A DNA stretch of 64,000 nucleotides from Phytophthora quininea (GCA_011947345.1 JAAVTG010000554.1:1364001-1428000); one strand, 5' to 3'. Counted from the stretch's first letter, positions 1 through 11,515 are shown. The notes: a model not told the origin generated them from the letters alone. Made by a program: numbers and translations.

Positions 1-597
1 CTGCACGGCGCCAACGGGTACCTGCTGGAGCAGTTCTTGTGCGACGGTGTCAACAAACGCACCGACAAATATGGCGGCAGCATCGAGAACCGCGCGCGAC
101 TGACGTTGGAAGCACTGGACGCTGTCTTGTCCAGCCTCGACTCGAGTCAGGTCGCCATTCGTGTGTCCCCGTTCAGTACGACGTATGGCTGCGAAGACTC
201 GACCCCGGCGGAGACCTACAGCTACCTCATCAAGAAGCTCAGTCCGCTGAACTTGGCCTACCTGCATATTGTGGAGCCACGTGGCCTCCACGGCCTGGGC
301 GGCGTGCACAAGCTCGCGCCGAAGGACGGCGTGACTCGCTTCAGCCGTCCTTTGTATGATGGTGTCCTGATGACCTCGTCCGGGTTTGATCGCGCGGAAG
401 GCGTCGACGTGATCGAGAAGGGGATCGCAGACTGCGTCGCCTACGGTCGCCCCTTCATCTCGAACCCCGACTTGGTGCACCGCCTTGCGGTCGACGCTCC
501 GTGGAATGAATGGGATCGCAACACGTTCTATCCGGCCCCGGGTGTGCCGTTGACAGCGGGGTACACGGACTACCCAGCGCTGGAGGTCAAGCCGTAG
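1..597 (+). CDS. Old yellow enzyme / 12-oxophytodienoate reductase-like, 3' part
   Basis: This is the C-terminal half of an FMN-dependent ene-reductase of the old yellow enzyme family, which reduces C=C bonds of alpha,beta-unsaturated carbonyls with NAD(P)H. The frame is open from base 1, so the gene is cut by the window edge; about 198 of the usual 370-400 residues are present. The first residues read LHGANGYLLEQFL, the family's substrate-binding His/Asn pair (HGAN) and active-site Tyr. KYGGSIENRARL follows, and the FMN-phosphate region GRPFISNPDLVHRL lies near the end. No frame break is seen. A tandem paralogue at 4334-5481 is very similar over the shared region, with a transposon between them. 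Physiological substrate cannot be inferred. Confidence 0.95.
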   Translation: MHGANGYLLEQFLCDGVNKRTDKYGGSIENRARLTLEALDAVLSSLDSSQVAIRVSPFSTTYGCEDSTPAETYSYLIKKLSPLNLAYLHIVEPRGLHGLGGVHKLAPKDGVTRFSRPLYDGVLMTSSGFDRAEGVDVIEKGIADCVAYGRPFISNPDLVHRLAVDAPWNEWDRNTFYPAPGVPLTAGYTDYPALEVKP

Positions 598-761
598 ATT
601 GTTGGGATGGATCGGTGCTGCTGGTGAGGAATGTAGTAAGCAGTTGTGCTAGCAAATGGTCCGAATTACGAGTGTGTCAGGTTTCGCTCGTTGATCTCCA
701 TCCACCTCCCTCCCTAATGACGAGCACGGAGTTCTTGTCCTTCGCGATAGTCGTAGTTGTT

Positions 762-811
762 ACATTTAACCCTCGTGGCCCGGGGGTTTATACGTTTTTC
801 TGGGGGCTGAC
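762..811 (+). repeat. Left terminal inverted repeat of transposon
   Basis: Bases 762-811 read like the reverse complement of 4190-4239 with scattered mismatches and small gaps. The outermost 11 bases match perfectly. Confidence 0.72.
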
Positions 812-1006
812 CCGCAACCAATCGGCACCACTTTTCACCACATCTCACCTCTTTCGACCGCTTTTTGTCCCGGTTGTTTCCCCAGTATTCCCAGTCGAAG
901 CGGCGCTAAGCGCTGCCGCCGTGGAAGTGCACCAGACGCCTTGGCCACCGAAGACAGTGACAGCGGCTATTGCTTGGCCAATGTGGGTACGTTCAGCATG
1001 TTATTG

Positions 1007-4000
1007 CTAAGCAAAATAATGCTCAAGTCTGACTGTCTTTGCTACGTTGTTGTTGGTGCTATTTGGCTGCATGCAATAGGGGTTTCTCACTAGATCCCCG
1101 CACTTCTTCTTGCGCTGTCGGTAGCTTAAACAAGAAGTCGTTTTGCGCTTCCGCAGTGAGGAGGTCTCGTTCGAGAGAGCTGGAGGCAGTGACGTTACTG
1201 CCGCGCTCTTGGCATCCGGCGAAGGCCTTGGGACGGCCTTCTTCTCCTTCAGGCGGCAACGGAGTGCATTTTTCGACAGTGGTGCATGCGGATAATAGGC
1301 AGTATACACGGCTTGGATGTGTTCCCATTTGCCATTCGAGTTTGGAATGGAATCCACAAGCGAACGCAACATTTTTAAGTGTTCCGGCGAGATAGCTGCA
1401 GAATACCGCGGAGTCAGCGCCAGTGGCAAACACGGCACCTTTTGGATCAACACATTGGATTGTTGTGTCCCCTTTACAGGCGGGGAATCAGTTGCTTCTT
1501 GATTGTGAGCGTTCCTGCCCAAATTCGTGGAGTCTGCGGCTTTGTTGATACTAGTAGTCGCTGGAGCAATTGTTGGGGAGGGTGGAGATGATTGAACATT
1601 TGTGGAAAGGTAGGCTGGACTATCAGCTTCGCCTTGACGCTCGACACGAGAAAGAGCTATCACTGAAGAGTCTACTGGTGCTGCCACGCAACAGCTTTTG
1701 CCGGGTTGAATGCTGGAGAGGATTGCGGGGGTCAGCTTCAGCTTGATCTTCAAGTTGGCATTTTGATTCGACTTGTGCTTGAGATTATCCCAACGCGCGA
1801 GTAGCGCCGCTCGTGGTTTTGGATGTATTCCAATGCATACAAAACACGCAAAGTCATAGACCATTGCAAATATCTGTCTCCGTTTGCGGATTCCTGACAT
1901 CTTTCGGAGTGCTGTGAATAGCTGTATTTGCAACTCCTGCTCACGTGGAGAGTTCTCGAAGCACACATCGGCTGGCGCAAAGTGGAAAAGTTGTTGCGGC
2001 TTCGTCTCCAATGGTTGCGACGAGAATTTTGCTTCAAGACCTTGGATTTTAGTCGACAACGTGGCAAAACTACGCCGCCTCAGCTTCAGCCTGTGGTTCG
2101 AGTTCGACGAAACGACGATGTTGTACATGATAGTCGTAACCATAGCGCAATCTGCCCAGACCTGGCCTGAAGTTTTCTGTTCTTGGTGCACTTGCCTGAG
2201 CAGCGTGTACTCCTCGCCAGAGAAGCCAGCAGAAGCTTCATAATCCAGTTCGGTGAGACACAGAGAATTGAAGAATGCAGCTTTAGGCAGCTTGCCACTC
2301 GCCGTGAAGGCAATTTGCTTGGCCAAAAGCTCGCGTATGTTGGTGCTGTGCTGGCGAGAGCGTTGGAGATTAACTTCCAGTGCACGAGTATCGATTTTTG
2401 CCGTCTCAAACATCTGCTGCCATTGTGTAAATTCGAAGTCCAGCGCTGTCGAGGCTCGGTAAGCCGGTTGCCGCAGCGGTTTGGACATGAGAAGGTTTGC
2501 AAACTCAAGTTGCGGAGATTCTGGTATTACTCCACGGCATAAGGTTGCTGTTCGGGCTAACGTGAGAAGGTCAGCGTGTTGCAGGGGCGGATTTCGTCCA
2601 TACTTGGACCCAATCTTGAGGTTGTGCTGCAGAATGAATAAGTCCAGGATCCGCAGACCTACCTCACCAGACACGGACCGAGCCAATATTTTTTTAGTGC
2701 GGAGTGGAACCCTTCGAGCTGGCTTGTAGATACAATTCGGACGTCTTTGCCTCCACCTTCGCTGTACACATTGCTTTTCACAAACAAGTCGCCTCGTTGG
2801 ATCTGCTTTATGTTGCTCTCTGTGCTGCCATTCCATTCTTGGGCGCTACAACTGATGTCGCTGGGTGAGACGCATTGAAGAACACTTGTAAATTTCTCTT
2901 CCATTTCTCCAGGCGGTCGCAGTTCCCCATCAACAGAATACAATGCATGATGCAGTTGCTTTGACAAAGCTTTCTTTTCCACCTTGCCTTTTACTTTATC
3001 TGTAAAGCGCTGCACAACATGAAACGGATCTTGTCGAACGCTTGATGAACTTCCGAACACACTTGCCACTAAACCCCGGATCGCATTCGCGTTGTCACTA
3101 ACAATAAACCACTCATCGGCCTCATCAACTGGGAAAATTCCCTTCACCTGTTCCAGCAGCTCGCGAGTTTCGTCGTGGTTTTCCGAACGGGTTAACCGCC
3201 TGCCAACAATTTGCCCAATCTCATTTTCAAGCAGCAGCAGCATCTTAGCGTCTGTCATACTCTCTCGCCTGCCTGTCTCCCCGGACCACACTTTGAGCCG
3301 CTTGCAAAATTTCACTGAATGATCGACGCGAAGAACCTTCTTCACCTTCAAATTAGCCGTCATCTGTTCGCACAAGGAGCTGTAAAGCTCGGTTGTCTGC
3401 AGCCACACCTGTGAGAGAGTCTCTGCACCTAATGGTTTCTGTTGCGAGACGTACTGGCCCACAGCGGGTGGTGTCGGCGCCAAATACGAGGCGTTTACTA
3501 GCTGCTGCTGCGTGACTCGGCTTGCAAAGATACAAAGCAGCTTATAGTATCGCTTTTCTCGCCGCCGTCGGATATTCCTGATCGTACTCGATACTCCATG
3601 TGGCGACGTCATGCCGTCGTGCACCATCTCCATCAGCGATTTTGATAATCCAAACTTCTTCGTCAGTACATAAGGGAAATACATGAGTACTTGTGCATCG
3701 CGCTGGATGTAAGATGGCGCTACGGTAGAAAAACAGCCCTTAGTGTCTCCCGTACATTGGTATTTGACATAGAGCAAGTGGCACTTTGTGTCCACCTCCT
3801 CAACAGTGCGCTGCATGTATTCTTTGACTCTTGGAGTGCAGGAGCAATCTGGCATGATGCAGTAAGGTTTTTAGCTGGGTTTTCGCATTCTGGCACCCAC
3901 ACAACAACAGGCCATTGAAATAACGATGACAGGAGGACATCTCCTCTAGCCGCTTCAGGGTACTGCACTGCCGGGGAAGCTCTTCTTGTACATTGCTTCA

Positions 4001-4074
4001 TGGATGAGTCGCTTGACTTCGTGCTGATCTAGGCGCATCTCACGCGAAGCTGCGTCTTCGTCTCCGCCCCACAT
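1007..4074 (-). pseudogene. DDE-type transposase-like gene, frame-broken
   Basis: The coding sequence is split into pieces. A possible N-terminus begins at the ATG at 4074, the main catalytic part runs 3855-2659, and the C-terminal part 2836-1007. The catalytic part shows RVDHSVKF, VSDNANAIRG, QDPFHVVQRF and STSQLEGFHSALKK in order, which fits Asp/Asp/Glu positions of an RNase-H-fold transposase; a Cys-rich stretch (PDCSC, later TKCH and YQC) precedes it. The two main pieces join at an A-run at 2689-2695 by a -1 shift. At least one more break lies upstream, near the A5 run at about 3868-3875. I cannot assign a superfamily by eye. The C-terminus is basic (KRKTTSCLSYRQRKKKCG). Likely a decayed or mis-assembled copy. 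Confidence 0.65.
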
Positions 4075-4175
4075 TTTGGAGAGAGATTTTTCTGAACTGA
4101 AGTTATGCAAGCACAAATTTTGTGTTTGAACGAGCAATTTGCGTATCGGAGGATCGGACTTCGGAATCCGGTATC

Positions 4176-4209
4176 GGATATGTCGGGGCCTGTCGGCCCC
4201 GGCATATCC
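4176..4209. other. 15-bp hairpin in transposon right end
   Basis: GGATATGTCGGGGCC (4176-4190) pairs with GGCCCCGGCATATCC (4195-4209) around a 4-base TGTC loop, with a single G-T mismatch. It overlaps the right inverted repeat and could be a transposase-binding or end structure. Confidence 0.7.
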
Positions 4210-4239
4210 TATAAACCCGTGGCCCAATGGGTTAAATGT
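4190..4239 (-). repeat. Right terminal inverted repeat of transposon
   Basis: Counterpart of 762-811. Just inside it lie several ATCGGA subterminal motifs (about 4144-4179) and a strong hairpin. Confidence 0.72.
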
Positions 4240-4333
4240 CTGCACCTGAGGAAATCTGAGTCTGACATCAGAATGGCTACATCTGCTGTTTCGTGCCATG
4301 TGTTTCGTCAACGGCAATTTGCAGCTTGCAGCA

Positions 4334-5481
4334 ATGACTTCCACCACGCCCAAGCTCTTCACCCCGCTGGCTTTAGGCGGAACGCCGAAGCCCGTGCAAC
4401 TGCAGCACCGCATCGTCATGGCGCCACTCACTCGCCTTCGCACGGGAGACTCGGGCGTCCCCACCGACCTCGTGGCCGAGTACTACGCGCAGCGCGCCAC
4501 CCCGGGAGGCCTCCTGATCGCAGAGGCCACCAACATCAGCCCCACCGCCCGCGGGTACTTTGGCGCCCCGGGATCTTCACTGCCGAGCAGATCGAAGGCT
4601 GGAAGAAGGTCACGCGTGCAGTGCACGCCAAAGGCGGCAAAATGTTCGTGCAGCTGTGGCACACGGGGCGAGTGGGCCACCCGTTGAACCAGCCCAATGG
4701 AGCGCTGCCAGTGTCCTCGTCAGCGATCGGGTTGGGCGACATCCGGACGAGTGCCGTCACTCGAGAAGGACGGCGAAAGTATGTCACTCCGCGAGCCCTG
4801 GAGATCGACGAGATCCCCGGCATCGTCGCCGACTACAAGCACGCGGCTGAGAACGCTATCGCTGCGGGCTTCGACGGGGTCGAGCTGCACGGGGCCAACG
4901 GATATTTGCTCGAGCAGTTCTTGTGTGATAGCGTCAACCACCGCAGGGACAAGTACGGCGGCAGCATCGAGAACCGCGCGCGACTGATGTTTGAGGCCCT
5001 CGATGCGGTGCTCTCGAGCTTGGATTCGAGTCAAGTGGCCATCCGGTTGTCACCATTCGGCGTTACATTTGCATGCTCGGACTCGACGCCCGAAGAGACC
5101 TACGGGTACGTCATCAAGAAGCTGAACGCGCTGCAGCTCGCCTACCTGCACATTATCGAGCCCCGCGGTTTCCACTTCCGAGGACCACGGGTACCTGAGA
5201 GCGGCACCACACTGTTCTGCCGCCCGCTGTACGACGGTGTACTCATGACGTCGTCCGGGTTCGACCGCGCCAAGAGCGTTGAGGTCACGCAGAGCGGCGC
5301 AGCAGACTGCGTCGCGTACGGCCGGCCGTTCATCTCGAACCCGGACCTGGTACATCGACTCGAGGCGGACGCGCCCTGGAACGAATGGGACCGCAAGACG
5401 TTCTACACGCCCGCCAACAGGCCGTACTCGGCGGGGTACACGGATTACCCGACGCTCAAGATGCAGCAGTCGGCACTGTAG
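4334..5481 (+). CDS. Old yellow enzyme / 12-oxophytodienoate reductase-like
   Basis: Full-length FMN-dependent ene-reductase (about 382 residues). The start MTSTTPKLFTPLAL is chosen because it begins the conserved N-terminal strand (LFTPL..G.. then HRIVMAPLTRLR). Further motifs are GGLLIAEATNISP, QLWHTGRVGH, the His/Asn and Tyr site in VELHGANGYLLEQF, KYGGSIENRARL and the phosphate-binding GRPFISNPDLVHRL. The frame shifts by one base at about 4567-4572 (inside the GFGAPGIFTAEQI-type segment); one extra base there restores the family sequence, so this is probably a sequence error. It is a tandem paralogue of the gene at 1-597. The transposon end lies just upstream and may have replaced part of its promoter. 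Confidence 0.9.
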
Positions 5482-5846
5482 GGCACTGGCTAAGGGCAGT
5501 GAAGGAAATCGTAGAATTGGGATGCCGTGTCCAACGGCAACTTGTTCCGCGACTAGTGAATTTCAGCCCGCGACTTTGAATTCCGTCTTGGATTTGCATC
5601 CACTTCTACCAGATCGATGGCTGTCGGCGACGAACACCAGCACAAAAGGTTAAGAGCACTTGGAAAGCTCGTTGCGAGCAGCAATACAAGTGGCAACGAG
5701 ACCTAGAATCCACATGTCCACCAGCAGCAAGGCTCACGTCGCGCCACTTCTCTATCATCACTTGTCTCTGGGATTATTGCCCCGTCAGTCTTCAATTCAA
5801 TTGCCCAGACCGAGCGCAGGTCTTCAGTACAAGCCGCTCCTGCACC
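5482..5846 (+). other. Intergenic region before chitin synthase
   Basis: 365 bp between the old-yellow-enzyme stop and the chitin synthase ATG. It holds the 3' region of the first gene and the core promoter at 5785-5798. Nothing else recognised. Confidence 0.6.
5785..5798 (+). promoter_or_regulatory. Oomycete core promoter (Inr + flanking element)
   Basis: TCAGTCTTCAATTC matches the oomycete consensus YCAYTYYNCAWTTT at 12 of 14 positions and lies about 50-60 bases before the chitin synthase ATG at 5847. Confidence 0.6.
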
Positions 5847-8760
5847 ATGAGCGACGGACGCAGTGGCGACGGCCTGGCGGCTCGCCTGCAGACTCTGCGG
5901 TCCTCGCGACCGGCCCCAGCGCCTTCGCAGCCTCGAGTCGAGCCGGTTCGCGACTGGGGCGACACGTTCCAGCCCGGAGAGATGGAGGAGCTGCAATCCA
6001 TGCTGGAGCAAGACGCAGGGGGATACACCAGCAGCAGCATGGAGGAATACGACGCTGCGCCGTCCTCGGGACCCCTCACCCCAGACGACGCATCTCTCTG
6101 GAGAGATACGAGACCCACCAGCCACTCGTACGTGGACGACCTGCAGCCCGAGCAGCCTCTGGAGACACAACTCTCGTATCGACAGCCAGGACTGAATCCG
6201 CCCGTGGACGAGACCTACGAAGCAGCCTTCCGGCTCATCCAGTTGGCCGCAGAGGCCGAACGCAATGGCAACCCACTGCAAGCCATTCAGCTCTACACGG
6301 ACGCAGGAGACGTGCTCATCAAAGTCGGCCGCAACGAGCCGGACCCGCTGCTGAAGCAGGGCATTCGAGAGAAGGCCAACGAGATCATGAAGAGAGCAGA
6401 GGAGCTGGACCAATGGTACTACTCGGTGCAGGAGAGTGCGCGCAAGAAGCTGCTTCCGCCAGAGCTGCAGGTCCAGCGGACGCAGGTGCCAAGAGTGCAG
6501 GAGGCCTGGCAAGGCAGGAAGCCTGCACTCAACCAAGCGCCGGAGTTTACCCACATGAGGTACACTGCAGTAGCGAGTAGAGACCCCGTGCGATTTACAG
6601 ACGACGGGTATAGGCTCAGAGTGGAGGAAGCAGGCAAGAAGATTCGGGTGTTTATCACCATCACCATGTACAACGAAGAAGGCAGCGAGCTACAAGGAAC
6701 GCTGACAGGTATCGCCAAGAACTTGGAGTTCATGTCGGAGAAGTGGGGCGACAGAGCGTGGGAAAGTGTGGCCGTCGCTGTGGTGTCTGATGGCCGCATC
6801 AAGGCGAGTGCGTCGTGTCTGGATTACTTGACGGGCGTTGGAGCTTTCGATGAGGAGATCATGACGGTCACGAGTGCTGGCGTGGATGTGCAATTGCACT
6901 TGTTCGAAGCCACGGTGCAGTTAGTTCGCGACGACAATTTCGAGTCCTTTTACCCGCCGATCCAGCTGATCTATGCACTCAAAGAAAGCAACGCTGGCAA
7001 GCTGCATTCGCACTTGTGGTTCTTCAACGCATTTTCAGAGCAGATTTTGCCAACGTACACGGTGCTGGTGGATGTCGGAACAATACCTGGGCCGAGCTCC
7101 ATTTTCAAGCTCATTCGTAGTATGGATCGTAATCCTCAAATCGGTGGTGTGGCAGGCGAGATTGCTGTGGATCACCCCAACTACTTCAACCCTGTCGTCG
7201 CGGCGCAGCATTTCGAGTACAAAATCTCCAACATCATGGACAAATCACTCGAGTCTGTGCTGGGCTTCATAAGTGTCTTGCCCGGCGCGTTTTCGGCATA
7301 CCGGTATGAAGCTATCAGGGCTGAGAAAGGTGTGGGTCCGCTGCCCGATTATTTCAAGAGCCTCACTACCTCGACGCGCGACCTTGGACCGTTCAAAGGC
7401 AATATGTACCTGGCAGAAGACCGCATCTTGTGTTTTGAGCTGCTCGCGCGGCGCGGTTGTAGTTGGACTATGCACTATGTGAAAGACGCAATTGCCCGCA
7501 CTGATGTCCCCGAAACTCTGGTGGATTTGATCAAGCAACGACGCAGATGGCTCAATGGCAGCTTCTTTGCAGGGCTGTTCGCGATCAGCAACTTTGCTCG
7601 TGTCTGGAAAGAGAGTGGCCACAGTTTGCCGCGAAAGATTGTACTTACGCTGCAGTTCGTGTACTTGGGCGTGCAGAACCTCCTCAGTTGGTTCCTGCTC
7701 AGCAACCTGTTTCTCACGTTTTATTACGTACTCACCTTGACGCTGTATAACAACTACCCGGCGTTGCTCGCAATTGTGCTGGGTATCTACCTGGCTATCG
7801 TGGGCGGCATCGTGGTGTTTGCGCTGGGAAACCGACCCGAGCAGCGCACGGCTGCCTTTTACTCATTCAGTTACGTGTTCATGGGACTCGTTATGCTCGT
7901 GGTGTCCATCGTCTCAATCTACGGGTTGGTTGCGAATGTCAGCGTCGCTGATCCGAGGGATGACCTCCATACATGCAGCGTCTCCAACTTTGAACTAGTT
8001 GGCGGTGTTCTCACGGCTACCGGACTGATCTTCGCATCAGCTTTCATCCATGGCGAGTTTTCGGTGTTGCTCAGCACGATCCAGTACTATTTCATGCTGC
8101 CAACTTTTGTGGTACGACCCCAACTTGCCATTTGCGATCTACAACACTTTTGACTTGTTTTCTTGCCTACAGAATATCCTTGGCATTTACGCCTACAGCA
8201 ATTTACACGATCTGAGCTGGGGTACGAAAGGATTAGAATCCCCAGGACACAGTGGAGTTAAAGCGGCCCAAGGAAATGGAAATCTCAAGGAGATTGTCGC
8301 GCAGCAAAAGCGCATCGAAGCTGAAAAGCAGCGAGCTGCCACAGAGAAAGAGGACGTCGACAACAGCTTCCGTGCCTTCCGCTCGTCATTGCTGCTGTTC
8401 TGGCTGGTGACGAATGCTATTTGGGTCTACTCTATGACGTACTTCGTGTCGAGCTCGTGCTACCTCAAGTTCCTCGCGTATGTCGTGGCGGTCTTCAACG
8501 TTGTACGCTTCCTAGGCGCTGCAATCTTCCTTTGCTTCCGCATCGCTCGGAGATTTGGAACTTGCGGCACGACACGAGCAGGCAGCATCGGTCGAAACTA
8601 CCAGGCACACTTACCAGCGGAGTGGCAGGCTCACTACAAGCGGTCCAGCAATGCCACAACCGAGACAACAACTGGCAACGGGCAGTACGTCGGCGTCAAT
8701 ATCTCCGAGCTCAGCTCCCCAGCGGCTACAAACTACAAGAAAATGGACGAGGCATTATAA
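5847..8760 (+). CDS. CHS: Chitin synthase (GT2) with N-terminal MIT domain
   Basis: Two exons, 5847-8111 and 8173-8760, joined across a 61-bp GT-AG intron; splicing makes [13 protein letters not shown], the conserved family sequence. The product of about 950 residues is a plasma-membrane glycosyltransferase polymerising UDP-GlcNAc into chitin. Residues about 119-190 form a helical MIT-like domain (microtubule interacting and trafficking), known from oomycete chitin synthases. The catalytic region has [26 protein letters not shown] and the hallmark QRRRW at about residue 564. It is followed by a cluster of membrane spans, the conserved [11 protein letters not shown] and two further spans before a hydrophilic tail. 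No frame break. The core promoter at 5785 supports this ATG. Confidence 0.96.
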
Positions 8761-8806
8761 TGCGACACGAAGTTGATGCATTATTGCCTACCGAGCCCGT
8801 TTGCGC

Positions 8807-9820
8807 TTACTCGGGTTGCCAATTGTACCATTCGACCACCTCGGGGTGGTGGTTGCCACATCCCATGTAGAATATGGAGGAGTTGCTGGCCAAGTTGGAA
8901 TTCTTGCGCATGAACTCTAACAGGGCGGTGTGGTCGTTGCGGGCAGCGTGCAACACAAAATCCTCGGTCAGAGGCTGTTTGAGAACTCTTGAATTTGTTC
9001 TGTCTTCATGGCAGCTTTGATCGCTTTTATCGACCACTGCAGCGAACAGTTGTCGTTTAGAAATTCCATTACGGAGAGATGACTGTTCTCTGCAGCCAGA
9101 GTCATTGCTGCAGTCGAGCAACCCTCCGATCGATTCGCATGAAGGAATTTCACCATGGCGAGATGGCCTTGGTCCCGTGCCCCACCATTGCATCATTTTT
9201 TAAGTGATTAGCTTTGGTTGCCTCAATCATGGCCCCCTTCGACAGCGCTCGCCTTTATGGTGCAAGAACTTTACCACGTCAAGATGACCATTAGCTGCGG
9301 TTGCATCCATTGTGGCTTTGGACCGCACACGATCAGGAAAGAGCTTTACCAGCCATCGCACCACCTCGCCTCGACCTTTTGAGCGGCCGAATTGAAGATT
9401 TGAGCCTCGATCCACGCGTTGTTCTTGTGAGCCAGTAGCTGCGGATTGCACTCATGCACCCAGCTCAGCACTGGCAGTTCCACCCGGTCGACTAGAGCTT
9501 TCAGTACGTGGCTGTCGAGTGCGCCTGGATACCTCTCGCAGAGCTGCTGCATCGTCTCGAGTTCGCCCGTTTCCAGACTTAGCTAAGTCGTCACTAATGC
9601 CATCGCCTGGCAGGACTGCCGAAGCTTCTCGTGGTGAACGAGGCTGGGGCTGCGGTCCATAGCAAGAAGCGCCCAATCCAACAAGTGCAAGGTGCCGTCG
9701 CGCAGCACATTGGGCAGCGCAAGTCGAGAGACGGAGACTTGGTCGTTTACCAGCTGCTGGACGTGCTCGACGCCGTCGAAATCAGGGCGCTCGCGACACA
9801 CCACCGCGACGCTAGTCAGG
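8807..9820 (-). pseudogene. Ankyrin-repeat gene remnant
   Basis: On the minus strand several frames together give ankyrin-like repeats, for example TAANGHLDVVKFLHHKGE, LAAENSHLSVMEFLNDN and LHAARNDHTALLEFMRKN, preceded by a leader with DWALLAMDRSPSLVHHE. The pieces lie in different frames with stops between them, and no ATG opens the first piece; a pyrimidine-rich CTGACTAG just upstream could be a splice acceptor. It resembles the many divergent ankyrin proteins of Phytophthora genomes. It may be a true pseudogene or a gene broken by the same one-base errors seen elsewhere in this window. Its 5' end faces the DHHC gene. Confidence 0.6.
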
Positions 9821-9952
9821 AGAGAAACTCAATGGCAAGAAGTGACACAAGTTGCAGTCTACTTCAACTTGCCCATATTTTGGGAGTGTTTTGGGTACAA
9901 TTATACTTACATAATATTTGTACTTAAGTATATTATATCGGAGTCTGCAACC

Positions 9953-11515
9953 ATGCTCAACCTGCTGCCGCCGCACTGGCAGGACCCGATGCAGTGGGGT
10001 TCCTCTGCGCGGCGTCCTTCGTGCGGGGCATCAGCTGTTTCATGCGCTACGCTGGCGCCTTCTGCGTGTTCCTCGGAATGGGTAAAGTTTTATTTAACTG
10101 CAATGAGTGAAATTTCTAACTGAGAATTGGTAGCGCTCATTTTCATCATCGGAGGACTCTTCATGCATGCCATCATTCCCATCATGGCCGACACAACACT
10201 GCAGGTAAGCATACGTATTTTTAATAATAACATACTTAGCAAGTTCTGGGATCATCTTGCATGTTACAGTTGGCGGCACATACGACCACGGCGATGGTGC
10301 TGCTCTTCAATATTTACTTTAACTACGCCATGTGCTGCGCCACGGACCCGGTATAGTGAATTATTCTTATAAATGTATTTGACCTCCCTGAGCATGAAAT
10401 TGCTGCCTTGTTTAGGGAACGATTACAGCCCAGTGGAAGACTGAAGAATTTGTCCATGAAGACGGCGAAGAAGAAGAGCTGGAGCTGGTAGATGACGACG
10501 ATAGTGCTGAGACGGAGCTGCTTCCGAGAATTCGACCCAGTGCTGTGACTCCAGCAGGAGATAAGCAAACTTTCGGGCGCAGCTGCCTCGTGTGCAACTA
10601 ATTGACCCGCAGAGCGTTCACGTCGCTAGACAACGTGGTCGTCGTCCCAACATGCAGGAAGGAGTTTCGTACTGCCGACGATGTCGACTTGTACGACCAG
10701 CGAGAGCCCACCACTGCTCGGTGTGTGACAAGTGCATTGCGAACATGGATCACCACTGCCCGTGGGTCAACAACTGCGTCGGTCGCGACAACTATCGGGT
10801 TTGATTTCTGGGTGTATTGTCTTGTGTGATTCTTTAACGTGTTTTGTTGTTGTTGTTGTTGTGAAGTACTTCTTCACCTTCTTGGTTTGGCTGGCAATAG
10901 GGTGCTATTATGCCGCTTTCACCAGTTATAAGGCAGCGTACACAGACCTCACCCGTGAGCAATACGGCAAGGTCAGTTGATCACGTGGAAAGCGAGCTCT
11001 CTTTGGCGTCATTCCGACATCTGTACTTTGTAGATGCTTGTGCTGGCTCAAGTGGCGCCGCTTAATATCCCAGCGTCAGCTACCCTCCAGTTCGCGTTTG
11101 CGATGTCTGCTGCTGCGGGTTTAGCAGTCTCTATTCTGGCTACGTGGCATGTGTATCTCATTGCTACAGCACAGGTATGATGGTCATTATGCGAAGAAGC
11201 TTATCATCGCCTTACAAGCGCTTGCTTTTGTGGTAGACATCCGTTGAGCTGCAGATCAATCGCCGTCCACGCAACCGCAGACTTCACAGCGGACGTATTG
11301 TCAGTCCGTACTCGACAGGCAGCATTCATGGCAACTGGGAACTTGTGTTTGGCCGATGCAAGTACAAGATTCTGTCGCTCATGCCCAGCACACGCCTTCC
11401 GCCAAACCCGCGCACATTGAGCAAACAAAAGAGAGTCTCCAAGAAGAGAAGCTTGGTTGTAATGAGCACATCGGAGGCGGATGAGGCTTCAAGTTCAGCG
11501 GATCTAATGGTGTGA
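9953..11515 (+). CDS. DHHC-type protein S-palmitoyltransferase
   Basis: Eight exons with short introns: 9953-10081, 10134-10204, 10270-10350, 10416-10798, 10867-10971, 11034-11174, 11237-11515 by my reading, all GT-AG (exon 4 may hide a further break). The enzyme transfers palmitate to protein cysteines at endomembranes. The Cys-rich domain reads [19 protein letters not shown] then [17 protein letters not shown], with membrane spans before ([27 protein letters not shown]) and after ([40 protein letters not shown]). A TSVE occupies the TTxE position, followed by N.R. Two frame breaks are needed: in GGGG at 9996-9999 and at GTGTG about 10590-10594. The tail is basic and serine-rich. Confidence 0.87.

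Larger units (their letters stand above)
762..4239. mobile_element. 3.5-kb DNA transposon with inverted ends
   Basis: The element is bounded by imperfect terminal inverted repeats: it starts ACATTTAACCC (762-772) and ends GGGTTAAATGT (4229-4239). The inverted similarity extends about 50 bp inward (GGGTTTATA and GGGGC.GAC blocks match). It carries one transposase-like gene on the minus strand. It sits between two tandem old-yellow-enzyme genes, its right end 94 bp before the ATG of the second. I could not see a convincing target-site duplication, so the exact outer boundary is uncertain by a few bases. Confidence 0.72.

Noticed and set aside
5660..6580. 306-codon plus-strand frame overlapping the chitin synthase start
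   Set aside because: Shadow frame, rich in Arg/Ala/Ser, overlapping the clearly conserved chitin synthase N-terminus.
10845..10862. GTT microsatellite as a regulatory repeat
   Set aside because: It lies inside a DHHC intron just before the acceptor and is short; it fits a simple low-complexity intron end.
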